Positions 45,046-53,697 of a DNA stretch of 64,000 nt are shown here, piece after piece. Position 1 is the stretch's first letter, and each line of letters begins with the position of its first letter. The translations under genes were made by a program, and so were the position numbers. A model generated the notes under the pieces. The model saw nothing but the letters and a program-made list of their open reading frames with translations, was not told the DNA's origin and searched no databases. This stretch comes from JAFMJV01 sp963800275 (GTDB taxonomy: Bacteria; Chloroflexota; Limnocylindria; Limnocylindrales; CSP1-4), in the NCBI GenBank assembly GCA_963800275.1, contig CAWDAI010000015.1:1-64000 (forward strand), given 5' to 3'.

Positions 45046-46425
45046 CTACGGGTCGTCGCCCATAGGCCCGGCCGTCCCGGCCGTCGGCACTGGCTGCACG
45101 ACAGCCAACCCGGGATCGATCTCGGCGGCGGCCATGTTGGAGCCGACGGCGGCGAGGTCCGCGGGCTGGACACCAGGACCCTCGATCAGCCTGCGGCCGA
45201 GATCCAGCCTCCGCAGCTGGGGTGCGAAGAGGGCCACACCGCTCACCACCACCAGCGTGGCCACGCCGCCGAGGACGACGCTGGTCACCACGCCCAGGAT
45301 CGATGCGGCCACGCCACTCTCGAAGGCGCCGAGCTCGTTCGATCCGCCGATGAAGACGTGGTTGACCGCGGCGATGCGGCCGCGCAGCGCCTCTGGCGAT
45401 TCCACGCGCAGGATGACCAGGCGGATCACCATCGAGACGCCGTCCACGAGTCCGGCCGCGAAGAGGGCGGCCAGCGAGATGGCGATATCGGTCGACAGGC
45501 CGAACGTGATCATGGCCACCCCGAAGAGCGCCACGCACACCAGCAGGATGCGCCCCGCGTTGGCGCGCGGCTGGAACCGGCTCGTGGCGAGCATGGCCAC
45601 CAGCGCCCCCGCCGAGGGCATGGTTCGCAGGACGCCCAGGCCGACCGGCCCCACGTGCAGGATGTCCGTAGCGTAGATGGGCAGCATGGCCATGGCACCG
45701 CCGAAGAAGACCGCGAAGAGATCGAGCGCCATGGCTGAGAGCAGCACCTGGTGATGCGCCACGAAGCGCACCCCTCCCGCGAGGCTCGTGGCGATGCTCT
45801 CCTTGATCTCCGGCACCGGCATGGGTTTGCGCGAGATGCGGCTGACGAACACGACCGACAAGCCCATGGCGAGCGCGATCGCCACGTACGTGGCCGGGAT
45901 GCCGATGAAGGCGATGGCGAGACCACCGAACGCCGGTCCCACGATCGAGGCCGCCATCCAGGCGCCGCTGCTCAACGAGGCGCCGCGGGTGGCGTGGGCC
46001 ACCGGGATGACCTGCGTCTCGAAGGCCACCAGCGCCGGGCGCTCGAAGCCGGCGGCGACCCCGATCAGGAAGACGACCGCGAGGATGCTGGCGAAGGAGG
46101 CACCTTCGCCGGTGGCAGAGAGCAGCGCCAGCACGAGCGCGCCGATGGCCAGGAGGGATCCCGTGGCGATGACGATGGAGCGCCGATCGCGCCGATCAGC
46201 CACGTGTCCGCCAAAGAGCATCAGCCCCAGTGCGGGGATGGCCTCCACCAGGCCCAGCAGACCGAGGGCGAACGGGTCCTCTGTGACCTGCCAGGTCTGG
46301 AAGGCGACGACGGTCGTGACGGCGGTCATGGCCAGGGCCGCGAGCCCTCGCGCCCCGATGAGTGCCCGGAATTCGGGCAGGGCAAGCAGGGCCCGCTTGT
46401 CATCGGTCGGGGTAGGCTGGTTCAC
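45046..46425 (-). CDS. MFS transporter (MFS_3/EntS-like)
   Basis: A 459-residue inner-membrane carrier with about 12 helices. The start is the GTG before NQPTPTDDKRALLALPEF; a longer frame upstream enters the divergent gene's promoter. Key stretches: GLMLFGGHVADRRDRRSIVI (MFS motif A), VPVGLGVLRTMPSAGALVAM-like second-half loop, and SPEALRGRIAAVNHVFIGGS, a typical MFS_3 element. Relatives export siderophores or drugs, but nothing here fixes the substrate. The C-terminal 50 residues are soluble. Divergent from the MDR oxidoreductase. Confidence 0.83.
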   Translation of the reverse strand: MNQPTPTDDKRALLALPEFRALIGARGLAALAMTAVTTVVAFQTWQVTEDPFALGLLGLVEAIPALGLMLFGGHVADRRDRRSIVIATGSLLAIGALVLALLSATGEGASFASILAVVFLIGVAAGFERPALVAFETQVIPVAHATRGASLSSGAWMAASIVGPAFGGLAIAFIGIPATYVAIALAMGLSVVFVSRISRKPMPVPEIKESIATSLAGGVRFVAHHQVLLSAMALDLFAVFFGGAMAMLPIYATDILHVGPVGLGVLRTMPSAGALVAMLATSRFQPRANAGRILLVCVALFGVAMITFGLSTDIAISLAALFAAGLVDGVSMVIRLVILRVESPEALRGRIAAVNHVFIGGSNELGAFESGVAASILGVVTSVVLGGVATLVVVSGVALFAPQLRRLDLGRRLIEGPGVQPADLAAVGSNMAAAEIDPGLAVVQPVPTAGTAGPMGDDP

Positions 46426-46486
46426 TCTCGACAGACTACCGGCTCCCGACTCCGACCTTCCGACTGCGAACCCCAGGAGAACACCC

Positions 46487-47485
46487 ATGCACGCGTTGAC
46501 CCATCGCCGCTTCGGCCGCGCCAGCGAGGTCCTGCGTCTCGAGGAGATCGAGACGCCCGCGCCTGGAACGGGCGAGGTCCTGGTCCGGGTGGAGGCGAGC
46601 TCGGCCAATCCCTATGACTGGCACTTCATCCGCGGGGAGCCCTGGCTCATGCGCCTCGGTCCCGGTGGCTTGCGCCGGCCCAAGCGTCCCGTGCCCGGAG
46701 GCGACTTCGCCGGGATCGTGGCGGCGGTCGGCAGCGGCGACGTGGGTGGTCTGGCGGTCGGTGACGAGGTCTATGGCTTTTCTCACGGCGCCTTCGCGGA
46801 GTACGTGCGCGCGCCACACACCAGGGTGGCGAAGCGCCCGTCCGGCACGTCGTGGGAGGAGGCGGCCTCCCTGCCCTTGGCAGCTGCCACCGCCTGGCAG
46901 GGTCTGAGGCGCGTCGGCCGGCTGGAGGCCGGTCAGAAGGTGCTCATCATCGGTGCCTCCGGCGGCATCGGGACGCTGGCCGTCCAGATGGCGGCTGCCT
47001 GGGGCGCCGAGGTGACCGGCGTGTGCGGCTCGCCCAACCTCGATCTGGCGCGCACGCTCGGGACGGACCACGTCATCGACTACCGTACCGAGGACTACTT
47101 GCGGGGCGACGATCGCTACGACCTCGTCTTCCAGCTCGGTGGCACAGCTTCGCCTCTGGCCATCCGGCGGGTGCTGACCGACGAGGGCACACTGGTGCAG
47201 TGCGCCGGCGATGGAAGTCGCGCCCTGGGTCCGGTGCCCAACGTGGTCCTGGCACTGGCCATGAACCAATTCGTCGACCAGACGCTGGCGCTCGTGAGCA
47301 CCGTCGAGGACACGGCCACGCTCGATGCCGTGCGTGAGATGGTCGAGTCCGGACAGCTGCGTCCGGTCGTCGACCACGTGGTGTCGTTCGAAGACGCGGG
47401 CTTCGCCGTGGACGAGGTGGAAACGGGCAGCCCACGGGGCAAGATCGCCATCGGTGGCTACGGGCGCGAGGTTCCGAAGACCTAG
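46487..47485 (+). CDS. NAD(P)-dependent MDR-family oxidoreductase (quinone reductase-like)
   Basis: A 332-residue zinc-free medium-chain reductase. ATG with CCAGGAGAA upstream. The N-terminal GroES-like domain has GEVLVRVEASSANPYDWHFI and GGDFAGIVAAVGSGDVGGL; the Rossmann domain has VLIIGASGGIGTLAVQMAAA and the Ala-rich SLPLAAATAWQGLRRVG. Structural-zinc cysteines are absent, as in quinone oxidoreductases. NADPH is the likely donor. Substrate is an unknown quinone or enone. The gene stands alone. Confidence 0.87.
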   Translation: MHALTHRRFGRASEVLRLEEIETPAPGTGEVLVRVEASSANPYDWHFIRGEPWLMRLGPGGLRRPKRPVPGGDFAGIVAAVGSGDVGGLAVGDEVYGFSHGAFAEYVRAPHTRVAKRPSGTSWEEAASLPLAAATAWQGLRRVGRLEAGQKVLIIGASGGIGTLAVQMAAAWGAEVTGVCGSPNLDLARTLGTDHVIDYRTEDYLRGDDRYDLVFQLGGTASPLAIRRVLTDEGTLVQCAGDGSRALGPVPNVVLALAMNQFVDQTLALVSTVEDTATLDAVREMVESGQLRPVVDHVVSFEDAGFAVDEVETGSPRGKIAIGGYGREVPKT

Positions 47486-47561
47486 CGACCCTGCCGTTCG
47501 GCTCGCGGGCCAGGGACCAACCACGCTGGGCGACCGTGGTGGTCGCGGGTGGGGCGCCGGG

Positions 47562-48173
47562 TCACGCCGACCGCCGGCCGGTGAGCAGGAAGAGGGGGTA
47601 CCAGCGGCCGTCTCGCTCGATGTGCTGAACGTTGCGCACGTGCGCGTCGGCAAAACCGGCGTCGGTGGCGACCGCGGCGAGCGATTGGGCCTCGAAGCCG
47701 TGGTGGTGGATGCCCGGCTGGTCGGGTGCGTGGAACGAGCCGTCCTCCTTGTCCAGGTCCATCAGCGCGATCCATCCACCCGGGGCGAGGGCAGCGTGGA
47801 TCGAGCGCAGCGTGGCGGCGGTGTCCTCGACGTGGTGGAGGGCCATCAGCGAGACGGCCAGGTCGAAGGGCGCTCCGGGCGGCAGGACGTCCGAGGGGAA
47901 GCTGAACGTGACCGCCGCCGCTTCCGCGATGCCCTCGGATTCGATCCGCCGTCGGGCGACCTCGACCATGCCGGCCGAGGGGTCGGCCAGGACGACCGAG
48001 CGGACATCGGCCAGCAGGTCCAGTCCCAGCAGACCGGTGCCCGCTCCGATGTCGATGACGCGCATGTCCGGGCTGAGCTCGATGTTGTCGCGGATGATGT
48101 CGCCGGCCTCGTGGGCACGGGCGCGGCGCTCGGGTGTATCCCACTCGGCGGCCTTGGTGTCGAAGACGCTCAT
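47562..48173 (-). CDS. Class I SAM-dependent methyltransferase
   Basis: A 203-residue enzyme with the SAM motif I VIDIGAGTGLLGLDLLADV, motif II region VLADPSAGMVEVARRRI and the post-I ALHHVEDTAATLRSIHAAL and LAPGGWIALMDLDKEDGS. The fold is that of small UbiE-like methyltransferases. The start MSVFDTKAAEWD is chosen over an ATG nine codons upstream. It is divergent from the ACT-domain gene by 59 bp. Substrate unknown. Confidence 0.86.
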   Translation of the reverse strand: MSVFDTKAAEWDTPERRARAHEAGDIIRDNIELSPDMRVIDIGAGTGLLGLDLLADVRSVVLADPSAGMVEVARRRIESEGIAEAAAVTFSFPSDVLPPGAPFDLAVSLMALHHVEDTAATLRSIHAALAPGGWIALMDLDKEDGSFHAPDQPGIHHHGFEAQSLAAVATDAGFADAHVRNVQHIERDGRWYPLFLLTGRRSA

Positions 48174-48232
48174 GTGCACATGTTGAGCCATCGGGCCCAA
48201 CGTGCGTGCGCCGAGCGTGGCAACCTTGCGCG

Positions 48233-48664
48233 ATGCGACTGATCACCTCGGAGAACGTGGCCTCCTTCGTCAAGGATGGCGCGCTGCAGATCGATGCCGG
48301 CTGGACGCTCGCGCCCTCCGCTCTCGAATATCTGCGGCGCAATCGCGTCCGTTTCGCAGGCGAGGAGTCTCGTGCCGCTGCTGCTGCCGCCGCCGCGGAC
48401 CTGGTGGTGGTCACGGTCCAGGGCATCGACAAGCCCGGCATCATCGCCACCGTCGCGGGCGAGGTCGCCCACCAGGGTGGCAACGTGACCGACCTCTCGC
48501 AGACCATCCTGGCCGGGGTCTTCGTGATGGTGCTGGTGGTGGACCTCAGTGGGACCGCCGGCTACGACGCCCTGGTCGCCGGGCTGACGAAGGTGGGCCA
48601 GGAGATCGGCATGGAGATCTCCGTCCGGCTCTACTCGGTCTACGAGGCCATGCACCGCATCTAG
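48233..48664 (+). CDS. ACT-domain protein (UPF0237-like) with N-terminal extension
   Basis: A 143-residue protein whose last ~85 residues form the UPF0237 ACT domain (LVVVTVQGIDKPGIIATVAG, GGNVTDLSQTILAGVFVMVL). The 55-residue N-terminal part (ITSENVASFVKDGALQI, LAPSALEYLRRNRVRFA) is an addition not present in ordinary ~90-residue UPF0237 proteins. ACT domains usually bind amino acids or related ligands. UPF0237 genes commonly precede UPF0210, as here (21-bp gap), so the two probably work together. Confidence 0.87.
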   Translation: MRLITSENVASFVKDGALQIDAGWTLAPSALEYLRRNRVRFAGEESRAAAAAAAADLVVVTVQGIDKPGIIATVAGEVAHQGGNVTDLSQTILAGVFVMVLVVDLSGTAGYDALVAGLTKVGQEIGMEISVRLYSVYEAMHRI

Positions 48665-48685
48665 CGGGGCAGGGGAGCAGGAGCG

Positions 48686-50042
48686 ATGGCGCGCGGCCCG
48701 CTGGGCATGGACGAGATCCTCGAGTCGGTGGGGATGGTCGGTCGTGATCACCTCGACATCCGCACGGTCACGCTCGGCATCGACCTGCGTGGCTGCCGCA
48801 CGCCCGAGGACGTCGTCCGGCACATCACGGCCACCGCCCACGACCTGCTACCCGTGACCGATGCCCTCGCCGCCGAGACCGGCATCCCCATCGTCAACCG
48901 GCGCATCTCGGTCACGCCCGTGGCCTGGGTCGCCGAGTCGCGGCGATCACCAGTTGCTGCTGGATCTGGCGCAGGCGCTGGACGAGGCCGCGCACGTGGT
49001 GGGCGTGGATTTCATCGGCGGCTTCAGCGCCATGGTGGAGAAGCATGCCTCGCGCATCGACGAGGAGGTCATGGCCGCCCTGCCCGAGGCCCTCGCGGCC
49101 ACCGAGCGCGTGTGTGGCTCGGTCAACGTGGCCACGACCGGCGCCGGCATCAACATGGACGCGGTCGACTTCATGGGTGAGGTCATCAAGTCCATCGCGG
49201 AGGCCACGGCCGACCGTTCAGCCATCGGCTGCGCCAAGCTCGTCGTCTTCGCCAACGCCGTCCCGGACAACCCCTTCATGGCCGGCGCCTTCCACGGCTT
49301 CGGCGAGGGCGACGCGGCCATCTCGGTCGGCATCTCCGGTCCGGGCGTGGTGGCCAACGCGTTGCGCCGGCTGCCCACCGGCGCCCCGCTCCACGAGCTG
49401 GCCGAAGAGATCAAGCGCACCGTCTTCAAGATCACGCGCGTGGGTGAGCACGTCGGCCGCGAGGTCTCGCGCCGCATGGGCGTGGCCTTCGGCGTCGTCG
49501 ACATCTCGCTCGCGCCCACGTCCACGCCGGGCGACTCGGTGGCGGAGATCCTCGAGCTCATCGGCGTCGAGCGCGTGGGCCTGCCCGGCAGCACGCTCGC
49601 GCTGGCCATGCTCAACGACGCGGTCAAGAAGGGCGGGGCCATGGCCACCTCTCGCGCGGGTGGCCTGTCCGGCGCCTTCATCCCGGTGAGCGAGGACGCC
49701 CACTTCGCCTCAGCCGCAGCGGACGGTCACCTGGTGCTGGAGAAGCTCGAGGCCATGACGGCGGTCTGCTCGGTCGGGCTGGACATGATCGCGCTGCCGG
49801 GTGACACCTCGGCCCACACCATCGCGGCCATCATCGCGGACGAGGCGGCCATCGGCATCATCAATGACAAGACCACCGCCTGCCGCCTCGTCCCGGTCCC
49901 GGGGGCGGTGGCCGGCGAGTGGGTCGATTGGGGTGGCCTCCTGGGCCGGGCGCCGGTGATGTCGGTCCGCGACCGGGCCACGGTCGGGGTCATCGAGCGT
50001 GGCGGCCACGTGCCTCCGCCGTTGCGAGCGCTGGGGAACTAA
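48686..50042 (+). pseudogene. UPF0210 (PFL-like, DUF711) family protein, single frameshift
   Basis: Encodes a ~450-residue conserved protein of unknown reaction. The ATG follows CAGGAG and starts MARGPLGMDEILESVGMVG. Frame 1 is coding through PIVNRRISVTPVAWVAES (about 48940) and then the reading moves to the next phase: GDHQLLLDLAQALDEAAHVV, GVDFIGGFSAMVEKHASRI, ATTGAGINMDAVDFMGEV and VPGAVAGEWVDWGGLLGRAP. One missing base in TCGCGGCGATCAC would restore the frame (AESRGDHQLLL). Everything else is intact, so a sequencing indel is at least as likely as real loss. The UPF0237 gene sits just upstream. Confidence 0.85.
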
Positions 50043-50056
50043 CACACTCTGTGGCC

Positions 50057-51556
50057 ATGACCCAGGGAACCTCGCCTATCCTCGCACTGCGTGGCCTCTC
50101 CAAGACCTATGGCGATGCGCGCGTGCTCGACGCTGTCGCGCTGGAGGTCGGGGCGAGCGAGGTCCACGCGCTGTTGGGCGAGAACGGAGCGGGCAAGTCG
50201 ACGCTGATCAAGATCGTGGCCGGCGTGGTCACACCCGAGGCGGGCAGCGTCACGGTCGGCGGCCGCGCGCTCCACTTCGGTTCGCCGCGCGGCGCCATGC
50301 AGGCCGGAGTGGCCACGCTCTTCCAGGAGCTCGCGGTGGTGGGCGGCCTGTCGGTCGCGGAGAACGTCCTGCTCGGCCGTCCCACGCCCTCGCGCCTGGG
50401 AGTGGTCCGCTGGCGTGAGCTGAACGAACGCGCCCGCGGGCTCTTCGCCACGCTCGGGCAGGACATCGACGTGACCAGGGACGCCGAGACCCTCTCACCG
50501 GTGGGCAAGACGATGACGGCGCTGGCACGCGCCCTGTCCCAGGACTCGAAGGTGCTCATCCTCGACGAGCCGACGGCCGCGCTGACCGATGCGGAGACGA
50601 GCCGGCTGTTCGCGGCCATCGACCGACTCAAGCGCGAGGGCATCGCCATCGTCTACGTCTCACACCGCCTCGACGAGGTCTTCGACATCGCCGATCGGTT
50701 CACCGTGCTGCGCAACGGGCGCAAGGTGGACGAGGGAGCGCTGCGGGATACCAGCGTGGAGGGAGTCATCGCGGCCATGGCCGGCCGGCCCATCGAAGCC
50801 GTCTTCCCCCCGTGGGAGGGAGCGGTCGGGACGATCGCCATGGCCGCCCAGGGGCTCAGCGGTCAGCGCGTCGAGGACGCCACGTTCGAGCTGCGTACGG
50901 GCGAGGTGCTGGGCGTGGCGGGCTTGGCAGGATCGGGTCGCAGCGAGCTGCTTCGTTTGCTCGCGGGAGCGTCGACGCCACACGCGGGCTGCCTCATGCT
51001 CGACGGTACGGTGTACGCGCCGAGCTCGGTCGGCCAGGCCCAGTCGCTGGGTGTGGCGCTCGTGCCCCCGGAGCGGAGATCGCAGGCACTCCTCCCTGAC
51101 AGTGTGGAGCGCAACCTCAACGTGACCACCATCGACCGCCTCGCCAGGGCCCGCTTCGTGGCTGCTCCGCGCCGCGAGCGCGAGCACGCGCAGCAGCTGT
51201 GGAACGACATCGACGTCCGCGCGCGTTCGCTCGGGCAGGACGTGCTGACGCTCTCGGGAGGCAACCAGCAGAAGGTAGTGCTCGCGCGCTTCCTGGCACT
51301 CCATCCGCGCGTCCTTCTGCTCGACGAGCCCACGCGCGGCGTGGACATGACGACCAAGACACAGATCTACGGGCTCATTCGCCGGCTCACGGCCGGGGGC
51401 ACGGCCGTGCTCATCGTGAGCTCGGAGCTGGTCGAGCTGCTGGGCCTGTGCGACCGCATCCTGGTCATGCACGAGGGCCGGGTGGCTGGACGATTCGAAC
51501 GGGGCGAGGCGACCGAGGAAGCACTGCTGCACGTCTGCTACGGGCGGGCTGCATGA
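50057..51556 (+). CDS. Ribose/xylose-type sugar ABC transporter, tandem ATP-binding protein
   Basis: A 499-residue double ATPase of the RbsA/XylG class. The first half has Walker A LLGENGAGKST, a degenerate signature (TLSPVGKTMTALARAL) and Walker B VLILDEPTAAL; the second has GLAGSGRSELLRLLAG, the proper signature LSGGNQQKVVLARF and LLLDEPTRGVD. Such asymmetry is normal for the family. The ATG at 50057 is chosen; a GTG two codons earlier is possible. It overlaps the permease start by 4 bp. Works with the next two genes as a monosaccharide importer. Confidence 0.93.
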   Translation: MTQGTSPILALRGLSKTYGDARVLDAVALEVGASEVHALLGENGAGKSTLIKIVAGVVTPEAGSVTVGGRALHFGSPRGAMQAGVATLFQELAVVGGLSVAENVLLGRPTPSRLGVVRWRELNERARGLFATLGQDIDVTRDAETLSPVGKTMTALARALSQDSKVLILDEPTAALTDAETSRLFAAIDRLKREGIAIVYVSHRLDEVFDIADRFTVLRNGRKVDEGALRDTSVEGVIAAMAGRPIEAVFPPWEGAVGTIAMAAQGLSGQRVEDATFELRTGEVLGVAGLAGSGRSELLRLLAGASTPHAGCLMLDGTVYAPSSVGQAQSLGVALVPPERRSQALLPDSVERNLNVTTIDRLARARFVAAPRREREHAQQLWNDIDVRARSLGQDVLTLSGGNQQKVVLARFLALHPRVLLLDEPTRGVDMTTKTQIYGLIRRLTAGGTAVLIVSSELVELLGLCDRILVMHEGRVAGRFERGEATEEALLHVCYGRAA

Positions 51557-52572
51557 GCTCGGCCAGCCCTGCAGGCGGCCAGCAGGGGCCCCGTGCCCTC
51601 GATGCGCTGCGCCGACTCCGGCCCTTGCTCGGCCCGGGCGTGCTCATCGGGCTCATCGCCCTCTTCGGGGCGCTCTATCCCGGGACCTTCCTGTCACAGC
51701 AGAACCTGCTGGTCAACATCCTCGACACGGTCTCGTTCCTGATCATCGTGGCAGCCGCCCAGACGATCGTCATGGTGGTGGGCGACTTCGACCTCTCGGT
51801 CGGCGGCATGGCGGCGCTCGCGACCTCGTTCACCGCGGCGCTCATCACCACGACCACGCTCGCCGGGGAAGCGCAGGACCCCGGTTTCGTGCCCCTGGCC
51901 ATCGCCATCGGGCTGGTGGTCGGCCTCCTCGGTGGCATCGTCAACGGCATCCTCGTGGCTTACCTCGGCGTGCTCGCCTTCATCGCCACCCTGGGCATGT
52001 CCGTCGTCTTCACCAACCTGGCGCGCTTCCGCCTGGAGGGTCGGACCGTCTACGGACTGGTGGAAGAGGGGTTCGTGGAGGTCGCCCGAGGCTCCACCCT
52101 GGGGCTCTCCAACAAGGTCTGGATCGCGCTGCTCATCGCCGGCGTCGTGTGGTTCCTGCTCGACCGCACCACGCTCGGTCGACGCATGTACGCGGTCGGA
52201 GGCAATGCCGAGGCGTCCCGCTACGCCGGCATCGACGTGAAGCGGATCCGGCTCATCGCCTTCGCGCTGTGTGGGGTCGGGGCCGCCGCCGCCGGCATCC
52301 TCCAGTCGGCCAGTACCTCGGCTGCCAACACCGCGGCCACCCAGCCCTGGATGCTGCAGTCGATCGCCGCGGTCTTCATCGGCATGGCCATGTTCCGTGG
52401 CGGCAAGCCGAACCTGCCGGGCACGGTGCTGGGGGTGATCCTGCTGCGTGTCATCGACAACGGGCTCAATTTCACGGACATCCCCGACGCCATCCAGAGC
52501 GCCATCTCCGGTTTCGTCATCGTGCTCGCAGTGCTGCCTCAGGCCGTGGTGCGGATGCGGACCCAGCGCTGA
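51553..52572 (+). CDS. Ribose-type sugar ABC transporter permease (RbsC-like)
   Basis: A 339-residue permease with eight to ten helices. It has FLIIVAAAQTIVMVVGDFDL then SVGGMAALATSF, GVLAFIATLGMSVVFTNLA and GRRMYAVGGNAEASRYAGID, VKRIRLIAFALCGVGAAAAG, all hallmarks of BPD_transp_2 permeases (RbsC/XylH). ATGA overlap with the ATPase gene. An 86-bp gap with a strong GAGGAGGAG site leads to the binding-protein gene. Confidence 0.93.
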   Translation: MSSASPAGGQQGPRALDALRRLRPLLGPGVLIGLIALFGALYPGTFLSQQNLLVNILDTVSFLIIVAAAQTIVMVVGDFDLSVGGMAALATSFTAALITTTTLAGEAQDPGFVPLAIAIGLVVGLLGGIVNGILVAYLGVLAFIATLGMSVVFTNLARFRLEGRTVYGLVEEGFVEVARGSTLGLSNKVWIALLIAGVVWFLLDRTTLGRRMYAVGGNAEASRYAGIDVKRIRLIAFALCGVGAAAAGILQSASTSAANTAATQPWMLQSIAAVFIGMAMFRGGKPNLPGTVLGVILLRVIDNGLNFTDIPDAIQSAISGFVIVLAVLPQAVVRMRTQR

Positions 52573-52658
52573 TCCGACATCGGGACTGCTCCGACCTGTA
52601 CGACCGACCCTACTTTGCGGCACACTCTCAGGCCAGCCAACGAGGAGGAGTCCCCCGC

Positions 52659-53609
52659 ATGTTCCAACAGCAGCTTCGCCGCGGCATCGCGACCGTGGCG
52701 GCCCTCGCCCTCGCCGCGACCGCCATCGCCGGTCCCGCCGCCGCCCAGGACGAGCTCTCCGGTGAGGGCAAGTCGATCATGGTCATCACGCCCTTCTACG
52801 CCAGCCAGCCGGCGACGACCGAGGCCGTGGACCTCTTCATCGCCGAAGCCAACGCGCGCGGCTATGAGACCAAGCTGGTGGACACGGCCGGCGACAACGC
52901 CGCCGTCAACGGCGAGATCGCCTCCGCCGTGGCCCAGGGCTTCGATGCCATCGTCGACGCCTTCACCTTCTCGCAGGAGCTGGGCGAGGGCCTGGCCACG
53001 GCCGCAGAGGCCGGCGTGCCGGTCTTCGGCCTCGATGCCGGGGGCGTGTTCGAGCCGATGGTCGCCAACGTGACGACCGACCCCGGCGATCTCGGCTCGC
53101 TCTCCGCCCAGGCCATCATCGATGCGCTCGGCGGCGAGGGCCAGGTGGCCATGATCCACTTCGACCCGTTCGAGCCCGTCCGTCTGCGCGCCGTCACCGC
53201 CCGCGAGCTGTTCGAGCAGAACGGCATGGACATCGTGGAGTACATCGAGGGCAGCCCTGAAGACCCCACGGGCTTCGCCAAGGCCACTGTCCTCGACCTG
53301 CTCGTCAAGTACCCCGAGGGCGAGCTCGACGCGATCTGGGGCGGCTGGGATGCCACCTCGTGGGGCGCCTTTCAGGCCACGCAGGAGATGGGCCGCGACG
53401 AGGTGCTCGTCACCGGTGTCGACGGCACCGACTTCGCCAAGGCCGAGATCGCCAAGGGCCTCAACTGGATCGCCACGGTCGAGCAGGATTGGGGTGCCAT
53501 CACCACCACGCTCGCGGACGTCATCGACGCCTACTTCGCCGGCACGGAACCGGATGACCCCAACGTGTTGGTCCCGGGTGTGCTCATCACCGCGGAGAAC
53601 GCACAGTAG
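52659..53609 (+). CDS. Periplasmic-type monosaccharide-binding protein (RbsB-like)
   Basis: A 316-residue exported protein of the Peripla_BP_4 family. Signal peptide: LRRGIATVAALALAATAIAG, cleavage near AAAQD. The core has GKSIMVITPFYASQPATTEA, VNGEIASAVAQGFDAIVDAF, GVPVFGLDAGGVFEPMVANV and ELDAIWGGWDATSWGAFQA. The GAGGAGGAG ribosome site predicts high translation. The ligand is a sugar or polyol, undetermined. A hairpin follows before the kinase gene. Confidence 0.9.
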   Translation: MFQQQLRRGIATVAALALAATAIAGPAAAQDELSGEGKSIMVITPFYASQPATTEAVDLFIAEANARGYETKLVDTAGDNAAVNGEIASAVAQGFDAIVDAFTFSQELGEGLATAAEAGVPVFGLDAGGVFEPMVANVTTDPGDLGSLSAQAIIDALGGEGQVAMIHFDPFEPVRLRAVTARELFEQNGMDIVEYIEGSPEDPTGFAKATVLDLLVKYPEGELDAIWGGWDATSWGAFQATQEMGRDEVLVTGVDGTDFAKAEIAKGLNWIATVEQDWGAITTTLADVIDAYFAGTEPDDPNVLVPGVLITAENAQ

Positions 53610-53627
53610 CCTTGCGCCAGCCGGACG

Positions 53628-53667
53628 CGACCGCCGTCATGCCTCCCCGAGGGGCGGACGGCGGTCG
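53628..53667 (+). terminator. Hairpin between binding-protein and kinase genes
   Basis: CGACCGCCGTC (53628-53638) pairs with GACGGCGGTCG (53657-53667), loop 18 nt, followed by TTCTCT. It is 18 bp after the stop, so it can terminate or attenuate before the FGGY kinase. Confidence 0.65.
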
Positions 53668-53697
53668 TTCTCTGTGCGGCGGGTGCGGAGCGTTGAG

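Noticed and set aside
53350..53697. Extended start of the FGGY kinase inside the binding-protein gene
   Set aside because: It would overlap 260 bp of another gene and the hairpin; TTG at 53698 has a proper ribosome site.
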